Assembly (NCBI RefSeq): GCF_003597395.2
Contig: NC_133773.1
Coordinates: forward strand, 67,005,770 to 67,069,769
Direction of reading: 5' to 3'
DNA: 64,000 nucleotides
DNA from: Chelonoidis abingdonii
Taxonomy: Eukaryota; Chordata; Testudines; Testudinidae
The notes beneath the pieces are model-generated. The model had not been told where the DNA came from and searched no databases. It saw only the letters and a program-made list of their open reading frames with translations. Shown piece by piece: positions 24,681-35,217 of this stretch. How positions within the stretch are numbered: position 1 is the stretch's first letter; the number at the start of each line of letters is the position of its first letter. The translations under genes and the position numbers were made by a program.

Positions 24681-24820
24681 TCTTGGGCTAGAGTGACCAG
24701 ATGTCCCAATTTTATAGAGACAGTCCCATTTTGGGGGTCTTTTTCTTATATAGGCTCCTATTGCCCCCCACCCCCAGTCCTGATTTTTCACATTTGCTGT
24801 CTGGCCACCCTATCTTGGGC
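24681..24820 (+). mobile_element. 124-bp hAT-type MITE with perfect 8-bp TSD
   Basis: TCTTGGGC at 24,681-24,688 is repeated exactly at 24,813-24,820. The element is 24,689-24,812. Its ends TAGAGTGACCAG and CTGGCCACCCTA are near-perfect inverted repeats. A second copy of the same family, reversed and internally deleted, sits at 43,675-43,768. Size, termini and duplication length fit a hAT-mobilised miniature element. Confidence 0.88.
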
Positions 24821-26020
24821 TTTCCCATCAAAAATACATATGGATTCATCTCCCCAAAGTATGTGAGTTTTGAAATGAGGAACCAATCTCGTGTGCCTGG
24901 CTCTATAATGAGATAACAAATAGAGGAGGTGGTGGCCATTGGACATGTTATTTTGGAGTATTAGTAATAAGAGTCTGGAACAAGTTAGAAAGAGAACTGA
25001 TGTTATGGATATTAAGGGATATTCAACTGAGCTTAAATGAAGCTGCCCAAGCAAGATGGAGGTGAGTTCAACTTCTGTTTAGTTCTATAAATGACTACAC
25101 CCACCAACATTCTCCAGTAGGCTATCAGGTCACATTACTAGCAAAAACCTCTTTGCCTGATCTGCTCCTGAAGCAAGTCACTGATGATAGCTATTTGTGG
25201 AAGAAACAAGCTTAGAGAAGCAGACCACACTTTTCACACACACGGGAGTGAGAGAGGAGGAGGTGTTACAGAGAACAATGTGTATATGTGTGGGGGGTGG
25301 GAGGGTTCCCAGAGTTGGTGTTTATAAAGAGTTAAATGAAGCCTATTAGGGGATGAACGGCAGAGGAAAAGGAAACAGAGATGACTTTTGGATTTTGACC
25401 ACTATCTGGGCCATCTCAGAACAGTGCAAGGGAGACTCCCTCACTATGGGCACTAGGAGCCATTTGTCTTCCTCACTCTCTCTGGATATGTAGGCTTTGG
25501 GAAAAAAATGCAGGGAGGAGTCAGCCAGAAACTAAGGCCAGAAGAGGAGCTGCAGAAAGTAGTTCAAGCAGGACTTGCTGTACTGGAGAAAGGAAGTGGT
25601 AAAATGAGGCCCAGGACCCCTCGGACTCAGAGCTATACAGGGGAGACACCCACCCCCGCTCACTCTGGAAGCTTTGGGATGGAAATTGCAGGGAGAAGCC
25701 AGGCAGAGATTGAAGTGAGAAGTAGAAGGGGGTAAATAATTGATTTTTCAGTTTGGCCAGAAAAATAAAATAAAATCAGAAAATACTTGGTTCAGTTCCA
25801 AAAATGTTTAGAATTTATCAGCCAATGAGAAAAACCCAGTCAGCTTCAGAAAATGAACATGTGAGCGGGCACAAACGTCCCATTTTCCTGGAACGTGGGT
25901 GATTGCAGTTTGAATCTCCACTATGAGGGACCTTTAAGTCAAATTGCACCATGCCTAGGTGTGCATCCCAGCTACCTAGGTATTCTGGAGTGCCAGGAGG
26001 ATCTTTGCACTCAGTCTTTA
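24821..26020. other. Unique sequence, no gene
   Basis: No coding or element signature. The frame at 25,508-25,735 is Gly/Arg/Glu-rich without a recognisable domain. Confidence 0.5.
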
Positions 26021-26282
26021 TTGCTGAAGTTGTTCCACTTTATATACATAATTATTAAGTGAGCCAAAGAGAGAATGATTCTATATTCTGGTAATTAAGG
26101 CATTCACCTGGGAGATAGAAGATGTGGATTCAAATCTTTTCGCTCCCTGATTCAGAAGAGGACTTTTAGTCCACATCTCCTGCCTTCCAGGTGAGTGCCT
26201 TAATCACAAGGCTATAGAGTCACTCAGTCCTTTGGTCCAATGAATATTTATGTATTTATACACAGTGGAACAGCTTCAGCAA
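26021..26282. mobile_element. 262-bp palindromic repeat with tRNA-like arms
   Basis: The two halves are reverse complements. At the outer ends, ttgctgaagttgttccact at 26,021 pairs with agtggaacagcttcagcaa ending at 26,282. Further in, ggcattcacctgggagat pairs with the strand opposite ccaggtgagtgccttaat. Each arm contains a tRNA-like word pair: ggtaattaaggcattcac as a decayed A box and gtggattcaaatc as a decayed B box. A transcript would fold into one long hairpin. It may be an inverted SINE dimer or a foldback MITE. I do not know its formal family name. Confidence 0.65.
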
Positions 26283-26309
26283 GAGATATGAAGAGCAATT
26301 CACCCCAAC

Positions 26310-26450
26310 ACAGCCTATGACCTGATGGTTAGGCTGCTCACCTGGGAGGAGTGAAATCTGTTTTCAAGTCTCTACTCCAGAATAAAAATTTAAAGCTGGA
26401 TCTCCCACATCCCAGGCAACTGCCCTGACCACTGGGCTAAAGGATCATGC
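26310..26450. repeat. Second, shorter tRNA-like palindromic repeat
   Basis: Immediately after the previous palindrome, ggttaggctgctcacctgggagg is followed by cccacatcccaggcaactgccctgaccactgggctaa, which is its inverse. This is a smaller member of the same structural type, so two palindromes are arranged in tandem. Confidence 0.55.
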
Positions 26451-26879
26451 ACACACATGCTTTTCCAAAGCTGGATCTAAAAACCTTTTTCCTCACTGAA
26501 ACTAATGAGGTCAAATTCACAAATTATTCTAGGTTGACCAAAGCTGCATTTTTGGCAAATTTTGGCACTATTTCTCAAACAAAACAAACACACAAACAAT
26601 TCACTCAGCACTAGCCCCCAGAGCAGTAGCAGAAAGCAGGGACTGGTGGACACTAAGGTCAGACTGTTTTCTACACTTTTAAAGCTGAAGGTTCTCTCCT
26701 TTGTATTGATTGGCTGTTTGCTCCATCCCTTCCCTTTCCATCTTGCTGCTTTCCTCCTAACATTACCCCATGAAAGTATTAAAATACAAGAAAACAAAAA
26801 TTCCAGAACAAACATATTTGACACCCTTGCACTGTTCACTCAGACTGTAGACCCTATCCCTGTCTCTATCCCTTTATCT

Positions 26880-27005
26880 GTCTTGTCTATTCACATTATA
26901 AGATCTTTGGGGCAGAGACTGTGTCTTACTTCATATTTGTACAGTGCCATGCTTAGTTGACTCCTAGACACAACCGTAATAAACATGGTAAACAACAATA
27001 AAAAA
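26880..27005 (+). repeat. Ancient LINE 3'-tail-like repeat
   Basis: The words tctttggggcagagactgtg, ttgtacagtgccatgcttag and taataaacatggtaaacaac follow the order of a widespread amniote LINE 3' tail (L3/CR1-type, named from memory). Confidence 0.5.
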
Positions 27006-30000
27006 ACAACTGCAGACATTTGTGTCTTCGTAACAGAGGTAGGGAAAGTATTATGCTAGTATTTCTTTCCCCTTTCCTGTACCTCCACTAACCTCTCTGC
27101 TGGATTATAGACCAGTGTTTTCAGGACAGTGATATATATCTTATATAAAACTATAATTATGCATAGTTAAATCTCAGATAACAAAAGTGATGCAAAAAAA
27201 TCACTAAAGGGGAAAACATTTACTAGATCTAGATGATATAGATATACATACAGAAGCTAATTTATAATCGTTGGGAAAAAATTGTGAATAACTCTTGTTT
27301 ACAGCCCACATTTTCAGGATTTCCCCCCAAAATTTAGTACTTGTTACTATTAGAAGTATAAGATATAATCATTCATGCACACATACACTCACATTCATGG
27401 GCTTTTTTCTGAGAGCATTTATCCTTCTTTGTTTCTATGGAATGGTGTCCAAACCCTCTGTAGGGCATGACAGCTCCTTAAAGTCTGGGAAACACATGAT
27501 TGTTCACAGGCTCTATCAAACTCTGCTTGAGTCTTTGCAATATCAGTCAGCAATTTGCACAGCCTGCTGCAATTTCATCCTCTCTTCTTTTCCAGTGGTG
27601 TGAAGAGCCTGCAGTCTAAATCCAAAAACCTGTCAAATTCTCAGGAACACAAGCCTTACAGCAGACCCTTTTGATTCTAGAACTCCTCCACCATTGAGTT
27701 GTTCAATCTGGCTTCCATGACTCTTATTTGTAAACTTTCCCCTCCCCTTGAGTTCCCATTGGTTCCATTCTCAGTGGATGCCTGTTGTATGTCCCACTAA
27801 GCTGTTTGCCCCCAAAAGAAATTAGCTGTTAGAAGCTATGTAGGTAATTAGCACACCACCCAGTGCCCATGACACCCAATGGCTGGATGGTTTTGGCCCA
27901 TCCAGCAGTCACCCTGCTCAGTCCAGGAAGTCTGCAGGCACACAGTGTATCCCCAAAACTAAAACAAGGTACTACATATCTTCCTCATCATTTCTCTCCT
28001 TATTTACACCACTGAATGCTGCAATGCAAGCATGTGGGTTACGTCTTCATATCCTAACTCTGTATCAGAGTGTAAATCTAAATCTAAGCTATCACAGCTA
28101 AGTCTGGTTTATGTATATTTTATTCAGTTTCTTCACATGACATTCATGTCACATCAGTAGAATCACTGTGGCCTGAAATGTGAGATTATAAAGTCCTTGT
28201 GCATTAATTATATAGGGATGATATAAAGCTCTTTCAGCTCTTCCTTTTAATTTTTGTTAATGCTACTATTTTCTTAATACTATGATGAAATGGTACATGC
28301 AGTCCTAGGAAATATACAGTGTTTATTATTTTTCATTACAAATATTATATGTTGAATTATCATTAAAAAAAGAACAAAACAGATGTTTCTAATACTTTCA
28401 TAGATAACACTAGAAAAAGCAATTAGCTTTTAATTCCATTTACCAGCTGAATTCCCTCTCTGATCCATTCCCTAATTATTGTTTGAAGAAGGCTGGGGCA
28501 GATCAATGGTTGAGTCCACGTGCTATTTGTTTCTCTCCTTTTTAGCATGAGGCATTGGCTCTATTGTTGTTTTTTAATTTTGTGTCAATATGGAAACTAA
28601 GAGCACTGAATTCATGAAGAGTTGGTAATATGGCTGAAAGGATTTGAAGTCTTTTTCACAAAAAGAACATCTTTAAGTCAGAATGTAATATTTCAATGAA
28701 GTACTGATTGTTGTCTGTAATATATTGAAATTCATTAAGTCCTTATATGATGTTCACTCTCATTCTTCAAAGGAAAGGTTTTAGTGAACTATTTAAATCT
28801 GTCTAGATATTTGGGAATGCATAGATTTTAAATGATGTCATGATAAAAAGCAGATCTTGCATTTAATATTTTAGTAGTGGTCATGCTGTTCTGTGAAGGG
28901 GGTGGCTGAACTGCCAGTAGAGATACTATTTAAACTTATCAGTAAAACTATCCTGTAGGATTTTTTAAAAATATAGTGTTCCTCTTTATACAAAGGAATA
29001 TTGCTTTACTTCTCTTGGCAATTGTTTTACTTTGACAGCATCTATGTAGAACAAACTCCAGCAGAAAATTTGCTGCATCATTATATTTTCTGTTATATGG
29101 CCACATTGTCAGTTTTCTAGTTTGGATTCTATCAGTAGCTTGTTTCTGTCAAAACCACTGAAGAGAAATAGATAAGAAAAGTAAATATGACTTCATTTAT
29201 CTGGGACAAGGGGGAAAAAGCCCTTTATTTTAACCTTGAGATTTAAAGCTGTCAGAAAGAAGTCAATTAAAATAGATTCCCCACCCCCATTTTTTATCTT
29301 AGTATTAACATGATGAAAGATCTAGTTAGTAGGTCGGTTTTATTTTTGCCCATCATGGAGAATGAGTCACCGTGTGTCTCATCAGAATACACTGAAAAAT
29401 AATTACACTGGAATGACGTGTTTTAAAATGGATATGCTTGTCTACCGTGCATAGTGAAATAAATTTGTATTAAGTGAAATTGCTAGTTGGACTCATGCTC
29501 CTGGAGTTTAATCATTAGTATCTGTCATCACAGTCTTTCCTGGGTTTCTGATATAGTAGGTTGTCAAAATGACAGGGTTAGTGAAGGCCAACACTTATAG
29601 GCAGTTTACAGAAAGTGGAAAAAGTTCCTTTCATTTTCTTTCAGAAGGTAACATTATAAGATACTTACTTTAGATAAATATTTTTGTTTTAGAGGTAGAG
29701 GTAGATTTTCCTCCAACTGTCCAAAAAGCATAACCACTGTGAAAAGTAAGTGTACCAAAAGTGTAACTTTAAATCGTATTCATCTCCAGTCTTTTTGCAA
29801 AAAAATGTTTAAAGGAATTGGATCATGTGTGTGGAGTTTCTTATTCTTCATTACAAAGTGAGCCTTCCCCACTTTTTTTTTTTCAAATTTTTGAAGCACA
29901 GTAAAAGCGTTAGTATCTCCTATTAGAGATAAACCAAGTCTAGGGACTAGTAGCCTAAGTAATGCAGTCAATTAATGGGGAGACCAGAATTCAAATTCTG

Positions 30001-30020
30001 ATTAAGGTTACAGATATTGG
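27006..30020. other. Long unique AT-rich stretch, no gene
   Basis: I see no supported exon, element end or RNA gene. Open frames are short and compositionally random. Confidence 0.5.
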
Positions 30021-30122
30021 GTAACATTTTCAAAAGTGCCTATGTGACTTAGGAGCCTAAGTCCCATTGACCTTCGATGAAACCATTTTTAAAAATTGGA
30101 TTTAGGCACCTTTGAAAAAGCC
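30021..30122. repeat. Short palindromic repeat
   Basis: Left words aacattttcaaaagtgcctatg and cttaggagcctaagtcccat are opposed by ggatttaggcacctttgaaa near 30,096-30,115. It belongs to the same family as 22,955-23,056. Confidence 0.5.
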
Positions 30123-30314
30123 TGACCCAAATTTGGTGATCTGATCATGATATGTAAATCTAGCTACATACAATACATACAATTTACAGTTTTCTCAAGA
30201 GAGATTTAAGACTAAAATAGAAGACGTTTCAGTTTAGATGGAGAACTCGTGAACCTTGACTGAGATGTTTGTGAGAACTTACACAGTGTGACCAGTGCCT
30301 AGAATGGATGACAC

Positions 30315-30954
30315 TGACACACTAGGGTTGCCAACTTTTTAATCTCATAGACCTGACACCCTTGCCCCACTCCCTGCCCTGTCCGTTCCCTGAGGCCACA
30401 TCTCTTCCCTGCCCCTTCTCCAAGGACCTGCCTCCCGCTCACTCCATCCTCCCTCCCTCTCTCGCTCACTCTTCCCCACCTTCAGTTTCATTGGGTTGGG
30501 GCAGGGGTTTGGGGTGCAGGATCTGGGGTGGGGCCAGAAATGGGGGGTTCAGGGTGTGGCATTCGAGGGGATGTGAGCTGTGGCTGGGGACAGGCTTGAG
30601 ATGAGGTGTACAGGAGGGGGCTCTGGGATGCAGGAAGGGGATCAGAGCTGGGGCAGGCAGTTGGGGTGTGGGAAGGAGTTTGTGAGGGGGCTTAGGGCTC
30701 AGGTAGGGGGTTGGGATGCAGGAGGGGGCACAGTGTGAGGGCTCTGAGAGGGAGTTAAGGTGCAGAGGAGGGCTCAGGGTGGTGGCAAGGGGGTAAGATG
30801 TGGGAGGGGCTGAGGAATGCCGGTTCTGGCCAGGCAATTCTTACTTTGGGTGGCTCCCAGAAGTGACCAGCATGTCTGGCTTCTAGGTCTGAATTGAAGC
30901 CAATTCCAGGAGACTCCCGGCCAATCTGGGAGGGTTGGCAACCCTACGCCACAC
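30315..30954. mobile_element. 624-bp hAT-type element, purine-rich
   Basis: The element 30,323-30,946 begins TAGGGTTGCCAAC and ends GTTGGCAACCCTA, a perfect 13-bp inverted repeat. The flanking octamers TGACACAC and CGCCACAC match at six of eight positions, consistent with a decayed 8-bp duplication. The interior is strikingly G-rich on the plus strand after a C-rich first 150 bases, which creates long but meaningless frames at 30,362-30,604 and 30,466-30,837. No transposase is present. Confidence 0.8.
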
Positions 30955-30959
30955 TCAGG

Positions 30960-31960
30960 GCAGACTGCAAGAAAAAGGCAGACACACCCCGAAAACTGGT
31001 GGTTTGTTCTATAATTAGGTTAATCAAACCAGTAACAAAAGAGATTCTGTAGCACCATACCAGTTAAAAAGAAGCCAAACACAATAAACTTTAGGCATTC
31101 CAACCCTTGATTCCCATCCAGACAAACTGCTATTATATGATGAGTGGTTGCTGAAAACCAATTCCCCATGAAATTCTTCCAGTCCCGAAGGATGAATCAC
31201 TTCCCCCAGGCCTACATATAATTCAGATCTTACCCAGATATCATGCTGTCAGCCAATCCTTAGTAAACTAACTAAAGATTTTATTAATAAAAGAAAAGAG
31301 AGTTATTGGATGGTTAAAAGATCATATACATTACAAATGATTGCAAAGTGCTTAGATCAGATTTGTAGCAGTGATGGATGAGTCTGCTGGCTTGCAAAGT
31401 CTCTCTGGAACTTCCAAAACATTGAAAGGCCCTCTGTCCATTGTTCAAAATACTCCTTTTGTTAGAAATCCACAATCCAGAGAATTGGAGTTGGAATGAG
31501 GCAAAATGGAGATGTTCAGTTGCAATTTATAGCCTCTCCCATGTGCATGAAAAGTTACTGTCCCAAACAATGCCCATGGCCCATTTGCACAGAAAGCTAC
31601 TGGGAAAGATGGAGTCTTAGGTCACAGATCCATACCTGTTTTGCTGAATCACAGGGGTAAGCCCTTGGCTTCATGCTGTCTGAAGAATCTTCAGGAAGAG
31701 TTGATTCCACTTAATGGCCCACTTGAATGATCCATCAACAATTGAATTGTTCATCAACACTGGACTGGGTGTAAAATTACTTTGTGGGTGTCACCAAGAA
31801 CAAAACACATGTTTGAGATAAAAATACATAGCAAATATTCATAACTTCAGATTCAAAGATGATATGTGCATGTCAACAGGATTATCATATTTAGCAGGTT
31901 TCAACTTTTCCTTTGACACCTTACATGATATACCTTGTTTCAGACTTAGTGCAATTGTGC
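30960..31960. repeat. Diverged interspersed repeat, probably LTR-derived
   Basis: The words at 31,230-31,340 (gtcagccaatccttagtaaac, gattttattaataaaag, gagagttattggatggtta) correspond to the repeat that flanks the DIRS insertion (55,800-56,033 and 61,861-62,200). The two share order and spacing, so they are two members of one family. The class is not certain. The composition and the CCAAT/AATAAA-like words suggest an LTR in reverse orientation. Confidence 0.45.
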
Positions 31961-32829
31961 AACAGTGATATAAATTGTCATCATTGTTTTGGTACAGCAT
32001 CACTCAGAGTGTCTGTCTGAATGTTTATGATCACATGCTTATTGATAGCATGAAGAGTTCCTAATTTTAAGCCCAGACATATAAAGTCTATTTCCCCCCT
32101 TTTTATGTATGTTTCAAAGAAACACATGCAGATTAACCAAAGGCATACAGACTGTATAAAAACTGCAAGAGTTTTTAATGATAACTTCTTTGTGCTTCAG
32201 TTGCCTCACCTGCAAAAGAGGGATAATAATACTTTGTAAATTACTGTGAGATTGTATTTAAATAGTTCCTAGCAACCCAAAGTACTTTACACACTTCTTC
32301 CAGCACTGAAATGCCACCCCACTATGGTCAGATGTTTAACAGGAACACAATGAACACTGTATAATAGTTTAGCACTGAAAATAAAGAATACCGCTATACC
32401 CAACTGAAATTTCAAGGAAGAGATTTAGATAAAACACAATTACTAAAATTAGAATTTAGCAAGGACACCAAGGCTAACAGTTTTACACTTGTAAAAAATG
32501 TCATGTGATATTCAACAAGAAGAGTCTAGGGTCTGAATTTTGTGCCCCATTCCAAAACTAGCACCTCAAGAATCATTACACCTCCTATCATTATGCTGCA
32601 AAAAATATTGACATTTATCTGAACTAGCCACGAAAATGAATCAAGAATATCCATATTATATATAGAAATGTGAGATAAAAAAATCACAAATACATTTTTA
32701 CAGACTTCTTGGGCAAAAATTTATCCTGATGCATTTCTATTGATTTTCAGCAGAACTACAGAGACAAATTTGGTCCATTATATATTTTTCTGATTTTACA
32801 GACAGAAAAAAATGGTAAAAACTCAATGG
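31961..32829. other. Unique AT-rich sequence, no gene
   Basis: Nothing supportable. Confidence 0.5.
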
Positions 32830-33141
32830 AAGGAGTTGGCAACCTTTCAGAAGTGGCATGCCGAGTCTTCATTTATTCACTCTAATTTAAGGTTTCTCGT
32901 GCCAGTCATACATTTTAATGTTTTAAGAAGGTCTTTTTCTATAAGTCTAGTATCTATAACTAAACTATTGTTTTATGTAAAGTAAATAAGTTTTAAAAAA
33001 GTTTAAGAAGCTTCATTTAAAATAAATTAAAATGCAGAGCCCCCCGGACTGGTGGCCAAGGACATGGGCAGGGTGAGTGCCACTGAAAATCAGCTCATGT
33101 GCCGCCGCCTTCAGCATCCATGCCATAGGTTGCCTACCCCT
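32830..33141. mobile_element. Short non-autonomous element with inverted GTTGCC/GGCAAC ends
   Basis: The left end gttggcaacctttcagaagt and the right end gccataggttgcctacccct are imperfect inverted repeats. The interior contains attcactctaatttaaggtt and gcagagccccccggac. I recognise this as an abundant turtle repeat. hAT-type origin is inferred from the termini; a convincing target duplication is not visible. Confidence 0.6.
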
Positions 33142-33352
33142 GCTCTACTGTTTTCCAACAGCTTCAATTTTTTTTTGCTTCTCTAGTAAGTTTAAGTTGT
33201 TTCATTGGAATTAATAACAACCCATATATAATTATATGGAGTATCTGAAATAGCCATTCATTAAGACTATAATTCCATTTAAGGATTCTAGTGATACCGT
33301 AGAATCAACTTTATATATAGTTGAGGGGCACATTTTTCCTTATCTTTAAAAG

Positions 33353-33588
33353 CCTAAGGCATTGTCTACATTACAGGCTAAATCAGCGATGCTATGATCA
33401 ATGCAGTAGCATTGATTTAGTGGGTCTAGAGAAGACACGCTAAATTGATGGGTGGGCGCTCTCCCGTTGACATCTGTAATCCACCTCAATGCGAAGCAGA
33501 AGCTATGTTGCCGGAAGTGTGACATAGCACAGTGTGAACACCGCTGTAAATCAATCTAAGGTATGTCAACTTAAGTTACGTTACGTGT
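33353..33588. mobile_element. MITE, left part (split by LTR insertion)
   Basis: Begins taaggcattgtctacatta. Its inverse partner gtgtaggtcaggcctca lies at 35,199-35,215, on the far side of the LTR-like element. The internal words gtaaatcaatctaaggtatg (33,546) and aacttagattgacttacagc (35,174) are also mutually inverse, as expected for a palindromic element interrupted at its centre-right. Confidence 0.6.
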
Positions 33589-35173
33589 TGTGACAAAGTT
33601 CCTCCTCTACCTTGGTGGGTCCTGCGCTTATTGGCGGATTTGTTCACCTCAGTGATCTTCCCCTCTTGTGAAACCCACAGTCTGGGTCAGCTCCTCCTGT
33701 GTCTGATCAGGAGCTGGGAGGTTTGGGGGGAACCCGGGCCCGCCCTCTACTCCCGGGGTCAGCCCAAGGGCCCTGTGACGCAGCGTGTCTATAGTGGACT
33801 CTTAACAGCTGCATGACACCTACACTCCCTGGGCTAATGTTCACTTCGTGGCTCTCTCCAACACTCTTTATCCTCAACCACAGACCTCCTCCTCCTCGCA
33901 ATCCTCCAGCATACACTCCCTCATCCAACCTCAGTCTCTTGCTCTCTTCGCCAGCTTCCTCAGCAACACTCTCCTTCTTACTCTGGCGCCTCTCTTGCCT
34001 GACCTGGGAGTAAGATCATTTTAAACCCACGGTGCCCCGTGAGTTAAGCCTGCCGCTTGATTCGTGCAGTGTCTAATTAAAGTAGCTATCTCTAACTGCT
34101 TCTAGAAAGATCTTAATTGCTTCAGGGCCTTGATTAACCTGGAGTCAACTGCATTCTGTTACCAGGGTATAGGCATTTGTTAGCCTGGGGCTAACATACT
34201 GTTCTCAGTACTTTACTGTAGCCATTCTGGCCTTGCCACCATCATCATAACATACTTAATTAGTGATTTTGGGAATTGCCCGCAGTCCAGATCCTGACTT
34301 AGCGTCCACAATCGTCCTGCCAAATGGACTTTTGCGTTCAAAAGTCGGGGGCCTTACCTGTAACTCCCACTAAGCTCACTACCAGACTGGATATTTTGCG
34401 CCACCAAGGTCAGGAGATTTAATTAGAAGCAGACGCTCCCCTCTTTCCTTCTCTGGTGGCCCCAACCTCATGTGTGGACACAATATTCCAATCCCTGGAA
34501 CATCTAAAAAGCACGGGAGAAACCCTTCCCCCGCCTCTCCAGGCTGCTCTTGCGAGCCTTGCGAGTCACTCAAGAAACAGTTCTCTGCTCCCAGAGATAA
34601 CGTTCTCTACCTCAGGACAATTGAGAATGTCAATATGCAAAGCTGTGCTTGCTCTCTCCCTGTTAGCTCTGGTCCTGAAAGCAATAGGAAAATAGGCCAC
34701 AGCCTGGCTTTTCCCTTCCTTTGCCTCCTAAGGAAAAAGAAACTTCGCACACGTTTTAAAAGAAAGTTTAATATAAATAAGAAAGAAAGAAAATATAAAC
34801 AATAATCTTGCATTAAGAAACTCAATGACAGGCTCTGCTTATAAGAATAATATGAATAAAACGTCTGATTTAGCTAGCCACATTAGACCATCAACATCAA
34901 CATACATTTACAGATTCCACACAAAGAATCATGGCCCAGATACTTTGCATTCCCGTTGTACTTACAGAGGTTTTAAAAGAACATTAAGATAGATGGAGTT
35001 TAGAGGAAACCTGTTTCTCACATGAGCGAGAAACAACAAAGACCCCTGGTATACAAATTCCCGCCCCTGACTTTTAACAATCCAGTTCTCTGATTGGTCC
35101 TCTGGTCAGGTGTTTGGTTACCCTTTCCAGGTAAAAGAAACTTAACCCTTACCTTACCTATCCATTTATGACA
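33589..35173 (-). mobile_element. LTR-like element (solo), minus strand
   Basis: Read on the minus strand it begins TGTCATAAATGG and ends AACTTTGTCACA, the TG...CA termini of LTR retroelements. The segment after the start (tttcttttacctggaaaggg, accagaggaccaatcagaga) is a familiar turtle LTR 5' region. An A/T-rich stretch at 34,750-34,810 may hold the polyadenylation region. There is no gag or pol coding and no primer-binding site beyond the ends. It interrupts an older MITE whose halves lie at 33,353-33,588 and 35,174-35,217. A clear target duplication is not visible. At 1,585 bp it is long for one LTR, so two fused LTR pieces remain possible. Confidence 0.6.
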
Positions 35174-35217
35174 AACTTAGATTGACTTACAGCGTTAGTG
35201 TAGGTCAGGCCTCAGTA
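35174..35217. mobile_element. MITE, right part
   Basis: The right terminal portion of the element that starts at 33,353. It carries the inverted end gtgtaggtcaggcctca. Confidence 0.55.

Noticed and set aside
26477..26960. Overlapping 120- and 132-codon frames on opposite strands
   Set aside because: No recognisable domain, no splice or conservation evidence, and they partly overlap a LINE tail-like repeat.
30466..30837. 123-codon Pro-rich minus-strand frame
   Set aside because: Product of the strand-skewed composition of the hAT-type element; no domain.
33589..35173. Target-site duplication for the LTR-like element
   Set aside because: No matching 4-6 bp flanks could be found on the two sides.
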